From assembly GCA_010093485.1 (NCBI GenBank), contig MU001494.1, positions 2,759,937 to 2,823,936 on the forward strand: 64,000 bases of DNA. Direction: 5' to 3'. A model generated the notes under the pieces. It was not told the DNA's origin. It did not search any database and was given only the letters and a program-made list of their open reading frames with translations. The stretch is from Karstenula rhodostoma CBS 690.94. Taxonomy: Eukaryota > Ascomycota > Dothideomycetes > Pleosporales > Didymosphaeriaceae. A program made the position numbers and the translations under genes. Shown here piece by piece: positions 34,087 to 45,202 of this stretch; the stretch's first letter is position 1; each line of letters starts with the position of its first letter.

Positions 34087-35028
34087 CTAGCCGCGCTCGC
34101 GCTCATCGCGCGCAATGCTACACAATATACACAAATGTCCAGCTATGCATGACGTAACATAACAAAACGCAGTGCCACTGGGACCAGAACTCCACCCTAG
34201 CCTTTCTCCGCATACGCTTCTTGTCCTCCTTCCGATCACAACCTCCGCCGCCCGATGCCTCAATGGCGTCCAATTCGGTACCCGAGGCCGCGCAGGCCAG
34301 CTCCACCTTCTCCTTAGTAGGGGCAACGAGACATGGTTTGCTGCGTCGTCTTCGTCAGAGGAGGAAGCCTCGCTTGAGCCGGAGGAGCTCGAGGGTGGAG
34401 TATCGATTGAGCTGCAAGAGTTGGAGGTATCTTGAATGCTCGTGGCGTTGTCGGAAGAGCTACTGCTGACACTCTGGTCATGGTCATGGCGATGACCATG
34501 ACCATGACCATCAGAGGGTATATCGTTCCCAGGGCCGCCGTCGAGTGTCGAATGCGGGAGTGAAGTATCTTGATGATCTGCTCTTCTCTTTTCAATAGTT
34601 CCGTTAACAAATCCCCATTCCTCGTCGCGGAGCGACACATCCGGATCACGTTTACATCGGGTTTGGTGCGAGCGTTCGGACGAGGATGGGCGCACTGAAA
34701 GTGTGACAAACGTGACGATCGGAACACGACGCATTTGGTTTGGGGGTAGATGCGGGTGCTCGGGCAAAAGGTTGGGGTCCGGTTCCAATGGCAGTGAAAG
34801 GTCGTTTAGAACGCAAGGTCCACGATGACAGGAGGGCTTTAGATCGAGGGGCGAGACGTCTTCATTACCAGCCATCCCCTGTTCCCCGTCGCTAAAGTTT
34901 TCAGACCCAGAAGACGAAAAATCCCAGTACTCGTTTGTCTCCGGGTCCAAGTAGGATGAGGGCAAGTGGATCGCAGGCGTTGTCGAAGATAATTCTTCCT
35001 CAGATAGCGACTGCACCCATTGCGCCAT
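34087..35028 (-). CDS. Acidic, Ser/His-rich hypothetical protein
   Basis: An open frame with first ATG at 35028 gives 313 residues: MAQWVQSLSEEELSS, YLDPETNEYWDFSSSGSENFSDGEQG, a His/Asp/Gly run (HGHGHRHDHD) and a long Ser/Asp/Glu stretch. I do not recognise it. The frame is open upstream of the ATG back to a TAG next to the myotubularin stop, and that upstream part (LNGPNGPTWGIDLDHD) also looks coding, so the real start may differ. The last 60 codons look less natural than an alternative frame (34118-34306, starting MELACAASG), so a 3' intron is possible. Only 63 bp separate its ATG from the stop of the upstream same-strand gene. Confidence 0.45.
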   Translation of the reverse strand: MAQWVQSLSEEELSSTTPAIHLPSSYLDPETNEYWDFSSSGSENFSDGEQGMAGNEDVSPLDLKPSCHRGPCVLNDLSLPLEPDPNLLPEHPHLPPNQMRRVPIVTFVTLSVRPSSSERSHQTRCKRDPDVSLRDEEWGFVNGTIEKRRADHQDTSLPHSTLDGGPGNDIPSDGHGHGHRHDHDQSVSSSSSDNATSIQDTSNSCSSIDTPPSSSSGSSEASSSDEDDAANHVSLPLLRRRWSWPARPRVPNWTPLRHRAAEVVIGRRTRSVCGERLGWSSGPSGTAFCYVTSCIAGHLCILCSIARDERERG

Positions 35029-35091
35029 GAGATCATGGTCCAAATCTATGCCCCACGTAGGACCGTTGGGACCGTTCAGGAAGATGATTTT

Positions 35092-37653
35092 CTATTGCAT
35101 CTCGACCTCTAACTCTTCGCGGGCCTCAACGCGACTGTGAGAGCGAGAGCGACTGCGGTTCTCGACAGACGGTGCGGAGGGGCTGGGGCTACGAAGGTTC
35201 TTGCCAAGCGAGGAAAAACTCGCTGTGAATTGCTGACTGAAATCTTTGACCGCGCCCAGGGGGTCTGCCATCTGCTCGGCCTCTACACTGGGTCTTGGAG
35301 AGGGGTCGGCCTTTGGTTCCAGAGGCGGATCAGCCGTCGTGCCCGCTCCTGTAGCTTTCGCTGCCGTCTCGGTTCCCATGACGATCGGCTCCTGGGGTAT
35401 TGGCGTGGATGTTCCACTTCGACCGTTGGGTGGACTGCTCAAATTGGACGTCTGTGGGGTGAGCAGACTCGGCGGCGCTTGAGGACCGAACCTATTCATT
35501 TCCTCGTCTGTCCTGCCGAATAGTTTAGCCCACCAGCGTGCCTCGCCTTTCTTGGGAAATATAATGCGCTCTTTCCCGCGAATCGAATCATCAACGGTCG
35601 AGTCGTAGCTAGGATTCAAGAATTCTTCTCGTCGGCAAAGGAAGTAGTCCCATACCGACCGCGTGCGATCGTACGCTCGAGCCTCCACGCGTTCCTTTTC
35701 ATTGTCGAAGAGGAAAGTCCCGTACTGGCATGAATGCAGATGGTAGAACAAGCGGCGCAGGAAGCGTTCGTTAAATTCAAAACGGGTGGGATGTTGGTAC
35801 AGGAGTTGATAGGTGGCGTCCAAGAACTGGTGAAAGACAGGCGAAAGCTCGTTGGTCTTCGTGATGCGATGCTCTTCGGCAGGCCCTATCTTGTTGGAAA
35901 ATGGCTTGGCCGGTGTCTCTTTGTTCGGATCAACATCTGAAGTATTTAACTCAGCCGCAACGACCCCGTTAGGATCAGCCATCTGGGTGAGCGACTCGTT
36001 AGAGTCATTGTTATGACGGTTGAAGAGACCCTTAGCACCACGCAGAGCATTTTCGAACGCATTGCCAGGCCCTGATCCGTCTCGATTCCGGTCAATCCGC
36101 TCGTTCTCAATGGTGAACCACTTGTCGCTGCTCAAGAATCCTGACCGATGACGGAACATGTGGCCGTACGATAGCCAATCTTTCTCCACAAGTACGATGA
36201 ACCCTTCCAGTGTCCGGTAGTACGGATCGAGCATTATCTGGCTGAGGGCGCTAAGCTGACTAGTCCTATCCCAGCCATCGGAGCAATGAATGAGGACGTG
36301 CGAGTGCATGATGCCCACAGTCCGTGCGATCAATGAGGTACCATCCAAGATGTTGGCAATGTGACGTATCCAACCGCTTTTCCGCAGCATATCGTAACTG
36401 GGCGCGACGTTGAGGTAGTCGGATTCTTTCAAGGCGTCCACGACGCATTCGAGAGACTTCCGCATGACGTGAATATTGTCGATTCCAAGGTAAGCCTTCT
36501 CGGCACCGGGGTAGTAGTCCATTTTCTCCGAGCCCAAGCCGACAGCTTGCATAGCGTACGCGTTGACGGTAGGTCTCGCATCGACTATGAGATTCCGCTG
36601 CTGTGCTCCGTATATCTTGGGTGCGTCTGGGTCAGTCTCAGTCGAGTCGGTTAGGTCTTCCACTGTTGTTCTCCCAGAGTTGACAGCTTCCGCATCATCT
36701 ACACCCACAAACGAACTATCAGCAGCAGACTCGTTCAGATCGACAACACTAGACTCCGGCGAACCTTTCTCCGGAGTCGTAGGGTTAGGGGTTTGCGTTG
36801 TTGTCCACCCACGATTGGTTGCGAATATGGCAGCGACGAGGCGCTCATCTTGCGCGTTGCGCTTTCCGCTGAGACCGGGCAAGGGTTGCGAACTTCGAGT
36901 AATGGAACAGTTGTTCAGAGGGTGGCGGTACACAAGGGCTGGTATGCGCTGGCGAGAGCGATAGTCACCCGCATAGCGGAGGACGCTGTCGGAGACTTTT
37001 GTCGGTACCGCAATAAGTGCAGGGTACGTTTTCGAGTACTGTACACATGTGTTAGAACCAGCTGCTATCCTCAGCTTTACCAGACCTACCTTGTAGTCGG
37101 CGTTGATCTCCGATATCCGCCAGCCCTTCTCCGAGTCCTTGGGGCTGATGCCTAGTCGCTTAAACTCTTTCCGCGCATCGTAGATCTGCCAACCATTGAC
37201 GTCGCTCTCTGGCGGCTTGGGGTTATACGCAAAAGCGAGCAGTCTATCCAGGCGCCCAATCTTGCAGGACAACGCCCTTATACTATCGTATACATTGCGT
37301 GCGTCCTTCTCGTTGAGGAAATTGAAGGCGAACATCTTGAAGTCGCGACACCGTAAGCGGATCGACGGCTTGTAGTGCGAGGCGGACGGACATGGTCGCA
37401 GGCAGCAGTAGGAGATCTGGGGATACGTGATCCATATTGTTTTTTCGCGCGGCGGGTTTGCGGTCGCGTCGACGCCCGGCGGGCACGGTGGCAGGTATCT
37501 GAAGACGATGTGGTGGGCCGTGATGTGCAGCGTGCCATCGAAGCCCGAGCCGCGGGAGAACGCCTGGACGTTCTCGACCTTCAGACGTTCAGTCTCGTCC
37601 CCTTGCATCGGGGCGTGCAGGGGAACAACCTTGCCGACTTTTATCTTCTCCAT
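35092..37653 (-). CDS. ymr1: Myotubularin-family phosphoinositide 3-phosphatase (Ymr1-like)
   Basis: Exons 37090-37653 and 35092-37038 are joined over a 51-bp intron (GTAGGT..ACAG), giving 836 residues. The intron is a multiple of three and stop-free, so it hides in a continuous open frame; it is called because removal restores the family sequence INADYKYSKTYPALIAVP. Domains: N-terminal PH-GRAM (FDGTLHITAHHIVFRY), then the phosphatase with the CX5R loop HCSDGWDRTSQLSALSQ and the following EGFIVLVEKDWLSYGHMF..RSGFLSSDKW. It removes the 3-phosphate from PI3P and PI(3,5)P2, controlling endosomal and vacuolar traffic. The C-terminal 150 residues are Ser/Pro-rich and end in an RSRSRSHSR stretch. 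Confidence 0.94.
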   Translation of the reverse strand: MEKIKVGKVVPLHAPMQGDETERLKVENVQAFSRGSGFDGTLHITAHHIVFRYLPPCPPGVDATANPPREKTIWITYPQISYCCLRPCPSASHYKPSIRLRCRDFKMFAFNFLNEKDARNVYDSIRALSCKIGRLDRLLAFAYNPKPPESDVNGWQIYDARKEFKRLGISPKDSEKGWRISEINADYKVGLVKLRIAAGSNTCVQYSKTYPALIAVPTKVSDSVLRYAGDYRSRQRIPALVYRHPLNNCSITRSSQPLPGLSGKRNAQDERLVAAIFATNRGWTTTQTPNPTTPEKGSPESSVVDLNESAADSSFVGVDDAEAVNSGRTTVEDLTDSTETDPDAPKIYGAQQRNLIVDARPTVNAYAMQAVGLGSEKMDYYPGAEKAYLGIDNIHVMRKSLECVVDALKESDYLNVAPSYDMLRKSGWIRHIANILDGTSLIARTVGIMHSHVLIHCSDGWDRTSQLSALSQIMLDPYYRTLEGFIVLVEKDWLSYGHMFRHRSGFLSSDKWFTIENERIDRNRDGSGPGNAFENALRGAKGLFNRHNNDSNESLTQMADPNGVVAAELNTSDVDPNKETPAKPFSNKIGPAEEHRITKTNELSPVFHQFLDATYQLLYQHPTRFEFNERFLRRLFYHLHSCQYGTFLFDNEKERVEARAYDRTRSVWDYFLCRREEFLNPSYDSTVDDSIRGKERIIFPKKGEARWWAKLFGRTDEEMNRFGPQAPPSLLTPQTSNLSSPPNGRSGTSTPIPQEPIVMGTETAAKATGAGTTADPPLEPKADPSPRPSVEAEQMADPLGAVKDFSQQFTASFSSLGKNLRSPSPSAPSVENRSRSRSHSRVEAREELEVEMQ

Positions 37654-38349
37654 GCTGTGTGGAGAGACTGTAGCGGGGTAGTGTGTCGAGCAAGTGTGCG
37701 TGTGCCTACCAGCCCCGCGTGGTAGGGCCGCTCGGTTGGTCGTAGAGCGAGAGAATTAGCGGTCACTAGTATGAATAAGAAAGCGGGTGTGTGGGTCGAG
37801 AAATAGATTGAGTGGGTGGATTGAGTTACTGCGCGGGTCGCGTTGCGTTGTGTTGGCAATGTTGATGCTGAGTGCGCTTTTAGGGCAGTCGCCGCGGTTC
37901 GTCATGGTCGCTTCCGCGCCCAACCCTGTCACGCTTGGCATGATCGCCGCCAAACTGGCAATCACGCACGCACCTGCCCATGTCAAGTTTCTACCACAGC
38001 ATACACAGCATACGTACCACGTATAAAGAATCCACATCATCAAATCGTGCACAGCACGGCAACTCGATACGAAACAAATCATGTATTGTCAAAAGCTACT
38101 GCACTAAAGCAATCCAGAGGCAACTACACAGTTCCAAGACAGCTTCTCATGTACTTACGCTGCAACTCTGACTTGCGCCATATACACACTGGTTACAGTT
38201 TCGACGTCAGGGTATGGTGTTCTTCCAAGGCGCAGTACTTCCCTGGCATGTGAATGTAAGTACACCATAATAATGTAGTCGTCGCAAACGTCGGACCCGC
38301 ATTGTCATCCCATAACCAATTCCCACAAGGCCGCGTCAGAGGTGGAAAA
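37654..38349. other. Intergenic region
   Basis: 696 bp between two minus-strand genes, the myotubularin promoter and BBP 3' UTR. No gene seen. Confidence 0.5.
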
Positions 38350-40375
38350 CTACTGCGGCGGCGGCGGCGGTGGCGGAGGGGCATCAGAAGGAGGAGGTGG
38401 GGGCGGCGCGTCACCCGGAGGCGGCGGTGGAGGGGCAGACCCAGGTGGTGGGGGAGGCGGAGGGCTTCCAGCACTGCCGCCATAGTTCTGGAAGAGTGGT
38501 CCAAGGCCAGGAGGTGGGCCTGCCGCAGCAGGAGGAGCACCATATCCGCCGTACGCGCTCATACCAGGAGGAGCGGCACCCGGAGCAGCGGGTTGGTCGT
38601 AGCCATAGCCTCCGTAGCCGTAAGACGCGTTGGCGCCAGAAGCCGCCCAAGGAGCAGCACCTGCACCGCTTCCGTAGCCTCCCTGGTTGTACGAGTCCTG
38701 GCCGGCACTGGCCCACGGCGCGGCAGATGAGCCTTGAGCGCGATCATCGTTACGCTCGTTGCCACGAGCCCAAGGAGCAGGCGCGCCAGTTGGGCGCTGT
38801 TCCCAAGGCTTCGCAGCGCGCGATTCCTCTCCACCCTGGCCGCCTCCATTGCCATTGTATTCGATTGCTCCAGCAGCGCGACCATCGCCACCACCACCCA
38901 TCTCGTTGAGGAAGCTGTCGAGCTCGTTCTCGGTACCGCCGATCCTGGCTTGAGGGCGGTCTCCGTAGCGGTTGTCGTTGCGCCAGGGCTGTCCAGTCTT
39001 GCGCTGGGGACAATCGCGAGCCATGTGTCCAGCTTGTCCACAGACACGGCAGATGATGCTTGCCGTGTAATTTTGCTTCTGGGGACAGTCGTACTTGCGG
39101 TGACCGATCTCGCCACAGTTCTGGCAGGCTTGGTTCTCGTCGTCACGGAGAGTACCGTTGAGGGCGGCAAGCTCGCGGAGCTGGTTGCGCTTGAGCTCGT
39201 TCTGGCCTTCGGGGATGGACGCCGCCTGCATGCGTTAGTATGGGACATGATGAGTGCTTCAATTGTACGTACCGTTTCAATGACGTTGTGAATCAGCTTC
39301 TTCGCCTTGTTCACCTTGTCCTCGGTATCGGCCATGATCAGACAATGCAGGTCTTCCTCCTGGTTGCTGGTGTGAGCTGCATCAGAACGACCCTTGCCCT
39401 CCTTGACGGAGCCCTTGCCACGGATCGCAATTTTGGCGCCGGACTCGGACTCCATCTTTTTGAGCGTGTTGCCTCGCGGGCCGATAAGTAATCCAACTGT
39501 TAGTGCAGAAAATCTGTGGTTAGTGATGTGATCAAAAGTTTGTATTGCGCAAGAGGGGTGGTTCGGGTTAGTGACTTGGTTTTGCAAAGAGGCCACCGAT
39601 GCGATGCTACACAGTCGGCAGGTTGTGCAAAACGGTCAAGACGAAGGCAAGGGAAAGGAAGTAGACGAGCAAAGAAAGTTAGAGGGGTTAGTATCATACT
39701 GAAGTTAATCTCCGGGTAGTCATTGACTGGCACATAGACTTTCTCCTGTGTCTTAGTAGGGCGCCTGTAGTCTGCCGGCGGGTGGTAGTTAGGAAGCGTC
39801 TTCATGGCCTTCTCTACAAGTTTGTGGCGCTCGTCTTCGAGGCGCTTGCGGTAGCGGAACTCGCGCGTGTTCACACGACGTCCGTAGTTGTCGTACTGCG
39901 GCGGAGGAGACGGCGACCTAGGCATGTTAGTAACTGGCCGGTTGAGCAGGAGAGTGCGCGCATACCTGTCCCCGTCGCCTGGAACAACGTCGTTGATCTT
40001 GAGCTTCTGGGTGATCTCCTCGATACGCAGGTGCAACGTGTAGGCATCAAGCTGTTCGGTAGTCATGGCCGAGTAGATGGCAGTGGGCAAGCCCATCAGG
40101 CCAGCAGCCTTGTTCTCGCTCGCATCACCCCAGCGGTTGCGCTTCTTGCGGATTCTCGGGCCATCGGAGTCTTCTGGCGGTGTTAGCATTGTCTTGCATA
40201 GAGGTAAAAATTGCTTACCGCGTGTCGGGCTGCGACCGCGCTTCAGGTCGAGGCCAGCAGACGGCTCAGAGGGATTGTAAGCTCCATCGTCGCCGCTGCC
40301 CTCACCGCCGATGCGTCGACGGTTCCCTAGAGGGATGTTGTTAGAGCCGGTGATGCCCTGGTTGCGCCACGACAT
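38350..40375 (-). CDS. MSL5: Branchpoint-bridging protein (BBP/SF1/Msl5), splicing factor
   Basis: Five exons (40219-40375, 39966-40173, 39700-39917, 39273-39496, 38350-39225) give 560 residues. The protein binds the intron branch site (UACUAAC) during commitment-complex formation. It starts [17 protein letters not shown], followed by the KKRNRWGD U2AF-ligand-type motif, [18 protein letters not shown] and the KH-QUA2 domain with [17 protein letters not shown] restored by intron 3. Two CX2CX4HX4C zinc knuckles follow ([28 protein letters not shown]), then a Gly/Tyr/Ala-rich region and a polyproline tail. Introns are 45, 48, 203 and 47 bp. The 48-bp intron is in frame and stop-free, and three introns carry a CTAAC branch site just before the acceptor. 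Confidence 0.95.
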
Positions 40376-41361
40376 AATGATGAGTTGCGCGGTGGTTCGA
40401 TCTGAGGTTAGGGGTGTGCAAGTTGCGCTGCAGAAGAAGCGGAGAGGGTGGCGCTTTCTTAGCGCGGCGAGGTTTAGCCAGATTTGGTGTGACGCGATCA
40501 CGTGCTGTTCGTTGCCTAAAACTTGGGTGGGCGCCTTTACTCAACGTAATCGAACAAGTCCGAGCATCCGCGTGAGGAATGAACGTAATCGAAAGAGTCC
40601 AAACATCCGTATGACGAATGAACGCGACCGGGGCGGTGTCCCTTTCCTTGAGCTTACCAAAATCCGCTTCGATTCACTTCCGGGAGAATCTAACATCTGG
40701 AGTGCCATCACACACTCAACCTTCTCTCCTTCACCGTCAGAATCATACTTCCAGGAGATCTGCAAGCAACATGAACACGTCTCTATACGCATAATTAATG
40801 AACACTATGCACTCAGATATCAACTACACGACACGATAGTCCGTCATCTGGCGACCTCCTCTAGGACCCAAAAACAACACCTCCAGACCGCTTACCGCAC
40901 ACAGAACCCCCCTCACCTCAACCTCCACACGAGAGCGCTCCGACTCAAATCCTACCTTCTTGTTCCAACCCGCGGACTTCTTCCCTCCACCCCCGCTACT
41001 CACTACCCCATCCCCAAACGCCCTCGTATCCCGTTTCATTTACCAAATCCGGGGTAACCCTCCAGCCTCGACAGCGCACCCCAACACAAATGCCAGCCAG
41101 CGTGTCGTACGAACCGCCCCCTCTTCAATTCCATCTCCTCGCTTGTGTGTACATGAGAGTCCCGATGCGCGGCCGAGTAGCACACGGTATTAACCATCGC
41201 GCATACGCTGCAGGAATACGAGATGCACATCCATCTTCGACCCCTCACTATCCTCACCCCTTGTTATCCCCCAGTCTCGCGTCGTATTACAAGCATCGCC
41301 ATTTCCCCAGACTACGGCGCCGGTCTCACCCCCAAAATCAAATCAGTTTTTAACCCATGGA
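40376..41361. other. Upstream region of BBP
   Basis: About 1 kb. A 248-codon plus-strand open frame (40311-41057) overlaps the BBP start antisense and has no family features. The 39-bp tandem repeat lies here. Confidence 0.4.
40543..40620 (+). repeat. Two-copy 39-bp tandem repeat
   Basis: Units 40543-40581 and 40582-40620 both begin AACGTAATCGAA and end GAATG, with about 7 differences, most of them transitions. A third unit starts AACG and then diverges. It lies about 170 bp upstream of the BBP ATG. Confidence 0.8.
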
Positions 41362-41996
41362 GTGAAGCTCCCCCGCGTCATCCTCGGCATCGCCTTCGCA
41401 ACCACAGCGCGAGCAACCACAGCGCGAGCAGAACCCTGCACCTACTCCGGCCGCACGGGGACATGCTTGACGCCAACGGCCTGCGCGGGCGCAAATACGT
41501 GGTGGGTGCCGAATTTGTGCTCGGGCGGTACGTACATCCCATCCCATCCCATCCCATCCCATCCCGCTATTCCCAACCCTCCTCCTCTATCTCCTTTCCA
41601 TCCTCCTCTTCTTCTCGCCATCTCCAAGCCTCCTCTTCTACCTACCATCTACCCTCCTCTTTGACTTTGTCCTTTCCATATAATATGTTACTTTTGGTTT
41701 ACTGTCTACTTTCTTCTCCTTGATCTGACTCACACCATTCCCCCTCTAACCCCCCTTCCACAGCCTCCACGCGCTGTACCGCGTCCCCCGTGAACGGCGG
41801 CTACTGTCTGCGCACCGACACGCCGGGGAAGAACAAGTGCGCTGCGAACGGGGTTGCGCACCAGAGCGGGTGCGTCTTTTCTTTGGGGGCAAGGGGTTGC
41901 GGATGTGCTGATGAAGGGATAGGTTGTGACCCGGGCCGGAGGAGGAGGTGCAGTGCTGTGCTGTGTTGTGCGGGGAGGGTAGGTTGTGCAAGATGA
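41362..41996 (+). CDS. Candidate small Cys-rich secreted protein (gene model incomplete)
   Basis: Exon 41362-41527 joined to an exon from 41764 (GTACGT..CACAG, phase 1) encodes a hydrophobic leader followed by EPCTYSGRTGTC, an evenly spaced Cys pattern, STRCTASPVNGGYC and TDTPGKNKCAANG. The first part resembles the disulfide-rich module (C..SGxxGTC..T..C) seen at the N terminus of some secreted fungal hydrolases. Problems: the frame opens with GTG, not ATG, in a place where an upstream exon would be needed. After HQSG the frame becomes low-complexity up to the stop at 41996, so another intron (donor GTGCGT near 41869) or decay is likely. The intron holds an ATCCC microsatellite. Could be a remnant. 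Confidence 0.35.
41536..41565 (+). repeat. ATCCC microsatellite, six units
   Basis: Six perfect ATCCC repeats inside the proposed intron of the candidate Cys-rich gene. Confidence 0.95.
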
Positions 41997-42150
41997 AAGC
42001 GAGGGGAGGGGAGCAGGACGAGAGAAAATAAAATCCTCCCCACGCAGAGTCAGGGGCGGTGGTACTACCCGAGGGTCTGCGATATGCAAGCTAGATGCCC
42101 ATCGTTTGCTACAGAACCTACATCGATTCACCCACGGACCGCAGTCCTAT

Positions 42151-44464
42151 CTACTCCGCGCCCCCAAAAAACCCCACCGTCCTCCTCTCATTCATCTTCC
42201 TCAACCTCAACACCGTCTCCAAATGCCCCATACCCAAACACTCATCATACTTTGACGCCAACAGCATCGCCGTCTTGACCACATTCTTAATCTGCCTTCC
42301 GTTCAGCTTCTCCCTGCTCAGCCTCTCCAGCTCGGCGTCAGTGAAGGCGCCGACATTCGAGCTCTTCCGCCCCGCATGCGTGCTCAGGAAGGTGGCCCAT
42401 ACGTGCTTGCGGGCGGGCTTGTCGAGGTCGGCGTAGTGGAGGGTGAGGTGGATGCGGGACTCGAAGGCGGCGTCCATGTTGCCGAGGCGGTTGGTGGTGA
42501 GGAACATGATGCCGGAGAAGTACTCGAGGAGGCGGAGGAAGATGGCGACGAGTTTGTTGCGCTCGAGGTCGGCGGTGGAACGCGCTTCCATGAAGACGTC
42601 GGCTTCATCGATGAGGAGGACTAGGGGTTGCCGTTTGTGTCAACTACCGGTCTGGAGAAGGGGGAGGGAAAGGGGGGGACGTACCGGCATTCCACTTCGA
42701 ACACATCTCTAGGATGTCGTGCAGCTTGTTTTCTAGCGCCGCGGGCTTACCTGCATCGCTGTTCAGCACGTCCCTCGGGTATCGGATCTTTCTCGCAAAC
42801 GTTCGTCTCTCGGGGGACTCACTGCCCAGATCCGCAGCGCCGATGCTGTACAGCGGCGCCTTCATGGCTTCGGCGACGCTCTCCGCCGTCAGTGTTTTCC
42901 CCACGCCCGGCGGGCCCGCGAGGAGCATGATGATGCCCTGGCCCTTGCCCTGGATGAAGTCGTCGAAGTCGTCGCGCGACTTGACCTGGCTCTCGGCGAA
43001 GGAGAGGATGAGGTCTTTTTGCTCCTGGGGTGCGACGAGCGAGGCGAACGCGTCGTCGTTCCATGCGATGTCGGTGACGCTGTCGATGAAGAAACTGCAC
43101 CACTTCTTGTCGCGCAGGGAGTAGCCGCGGACGGTCGCAGAGGAAACGAGGCGCTGTTCGGACGTGAGGACGTCGTCCGTGCTAGGAGCGGGTTTCACCC
43201 CGACTGGCACGGGTTCTGGCTTCTTGCCCACGTTCTCGTCGAGCATGACGCAGTCGTCCTCGGGATCCTCGGGGCTGGCTGGACTCGCCATGTCGTGGAC
43301 GACTTCGGGTGTCTCGAAGAGTTCCAGACTGGGCTTTGTCCCGTAGCGAGAGAACGAGTGCGCGTCGACGATGATGCGACTCTTGACGTTGAACTTGGCC
43401 TCTCCGCGGTTGACCTTGCCCAGCGCAATCCCATCGTACGCAACGAACCGGTACTCCTTGTACGCCTCGAACACGGCGCCCCTCTCCACGAGCCTGGTCT
43501 TCAGCTCCTCCACCCCCTCCACAAACTCCAGCGGATACGCCTCGAACTTCGCAATCTTCTTCGTCCCCTTGAACTCCTTGATGTTGATCGTCTCCTTGTT
43601 GTACCCGAAATTCGTCCCATCAAAGTCCACATACTGGCACTCGAGCTTATACACCCTCCCCGACGTCGCCTGCTCGATCTTCGCGCTCTTGAGCTTGTAC
43701 ACGCGATCGTGCCCATCATGCTTCCGATACACAAGACACCCGGGCTCGAACAGCGTCCACAGCTTCTCGAAGCGCATCACGCCGTGCGCAACCAGGTCGT
43801 CCTTCTCGCGGATCGAAGCCGCAAGCTCGCTTTCCAGCGTAGAGCACAGGACCTCCATATGGGCCACAGCATCCCCAGCCATCTGCGCCGCGACCGGCAG
43901 CGCGGTCTCATTCTTCCGAGCCAGCGCCACGCGCTCGGCTTGCAGGCGGTCCCACCGGTGCACGAAGCACTCGAACGGCGCGGTGAACTCCACGCGCTGG
44001 AGCTCGGTCGTGATGCCCGGGTATCCATCCAGCACCTTCCCCAGGCTCTTCTTGAGAAGAGGACTCTGCACTACGATGGAGTGCAGATCCAGGGTTTTGG
44101 CAGGGTCGTCTGAGAGCTTGTAGCGCGCGACGAGAGCGTGCTGGAGGGAGTGTGCGTCTTCTGCCGGTGGACTGGCGCGCGTAGGGTACTGCGTTGACCA
44201 CTGGTTCTCGTCTTAGCATGGCATCCCAACCCAAAACCCTATGCCAATGAAATGCCAACATACCTTATTCGGCATAAACGGATCCGCATACACATTGTGT
44301 ATGCTCGCCAGACTCCCCGGCGGCCCAGCAGGTTGATTGGGTGTAGCCTCGATCGCAGGCGCAGGCACAGCTGCAGCATCACCAAGCCTAGCATCGATCA
44401 GAGCCTTCCTCTCCCTCCACGTCTGTCCAAACCCAGGATCAAAAGCCTGTTGCGTATTCGCCAT
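42151..44464 (-). CDS. AAA+ ATPase of the fungal DUF7025/AAA type
   Basis: Exons 44264-44464, 42685-44200 and 42151-42620 (introns 63 and 64 bp, phases 0 and 1) give 728 residues. The N-terminal 350 residues form the mixed domain typical of this family: LWTLFEPGCLVY, VYKLECQYVDFDGTNFGY and RGEAKFNVKSRIIVDAHSF. The C-terminal AAA module has Walker A GPPGVGKT (about 42,893-42,916), Walker B VLLIDEADVF restored by removing intron 2, sensor-1 FLTTNRLGNMD and ESRIHL. These proteins are ATP-driven remodellers; cellular role and partners are not known. The first exon carries FDPGFGQTWRERKALIDARLG. A 364-codon plus-strand open frame is an antisense shadow. Confidence 0.9.
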
Positions 44465-45202
44465 GATTGCACTATCCACTCAACCGCACTTCGTATCAAG
44501 CTATATACGTACACCAGCAAGCTATGCTTGGGCGTTGTTGCCTAGCCGGGTTCGGGTGGGTGGGGAACGAAGGCACGCCTGAGAGGCGGGGCGGAGGTGT
44601 GGCGAGTACGACTCACACATTGGTACGTGCGACGACATGTCGTGTGCCGCGCTGCATACGAGGTAGCTTCTGGGTGGTGTCTCGGAGATATTCGTCTAGA
44701 GGCGAGTATAAGAGGGGCGGGGCTGTACAGTAGCGCGGTTGCCTGATCATCTACGATAGGCATTCCAACTCCAGGAATGCTATAATCATCCGCAGCGTGA
44801 GTGTTCTTCCTCGATCATCGCGGGAACAATGCTAATGGGGGGAAGAGTCATCGCTGGTCGCGGAGTCATGCCAAGGGAGGAGTAAGGTCTGGTGCAGGAT
44901 GGGTGGTGGGGGCGAATTCTCCTGCCGGCCACGCATCTGGGGTATGACTGGACGATGCGGCTAGAAGTACCTACTGGATACTATAGTCGGTCGTGTACGG
45001 TTTCAGATCTGGGATGATCATCTATGACTCCCACACGAGGCGCTAGACTCGATGCGAGAAATACCCTCTGTACTGCGATTTCGTGCACTGGATGAAGGAG
45101 GAAAACCATGCATTCGAAGGAAGGAAGGAAGGGTATCTACCAGCAATTTCGCCATGCACCACTCAACAATACACAGCGTCCTACACCACGCTCCCCCATC
45201 GT
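44465..45202. other. Intergenic region
   Basis: 738 bp between the AAA ATPase start (-) and the MFS transporter 3' end (-). No gene seen. Confidence 0.5.

Noticed and set aside
40311..41057. 248-codon plus-strand frame
   Set aside because: Its first part is antisense to the BBP start, it crosses the 39-bp tandem repeat and shows no domain.
43019..44113. 364-codon open frame on the plus strand
   Set aside because: Antisense to the AAA ATPase; its Arg/Leu-rich product has no family features and reflects codon bias of the real gene.
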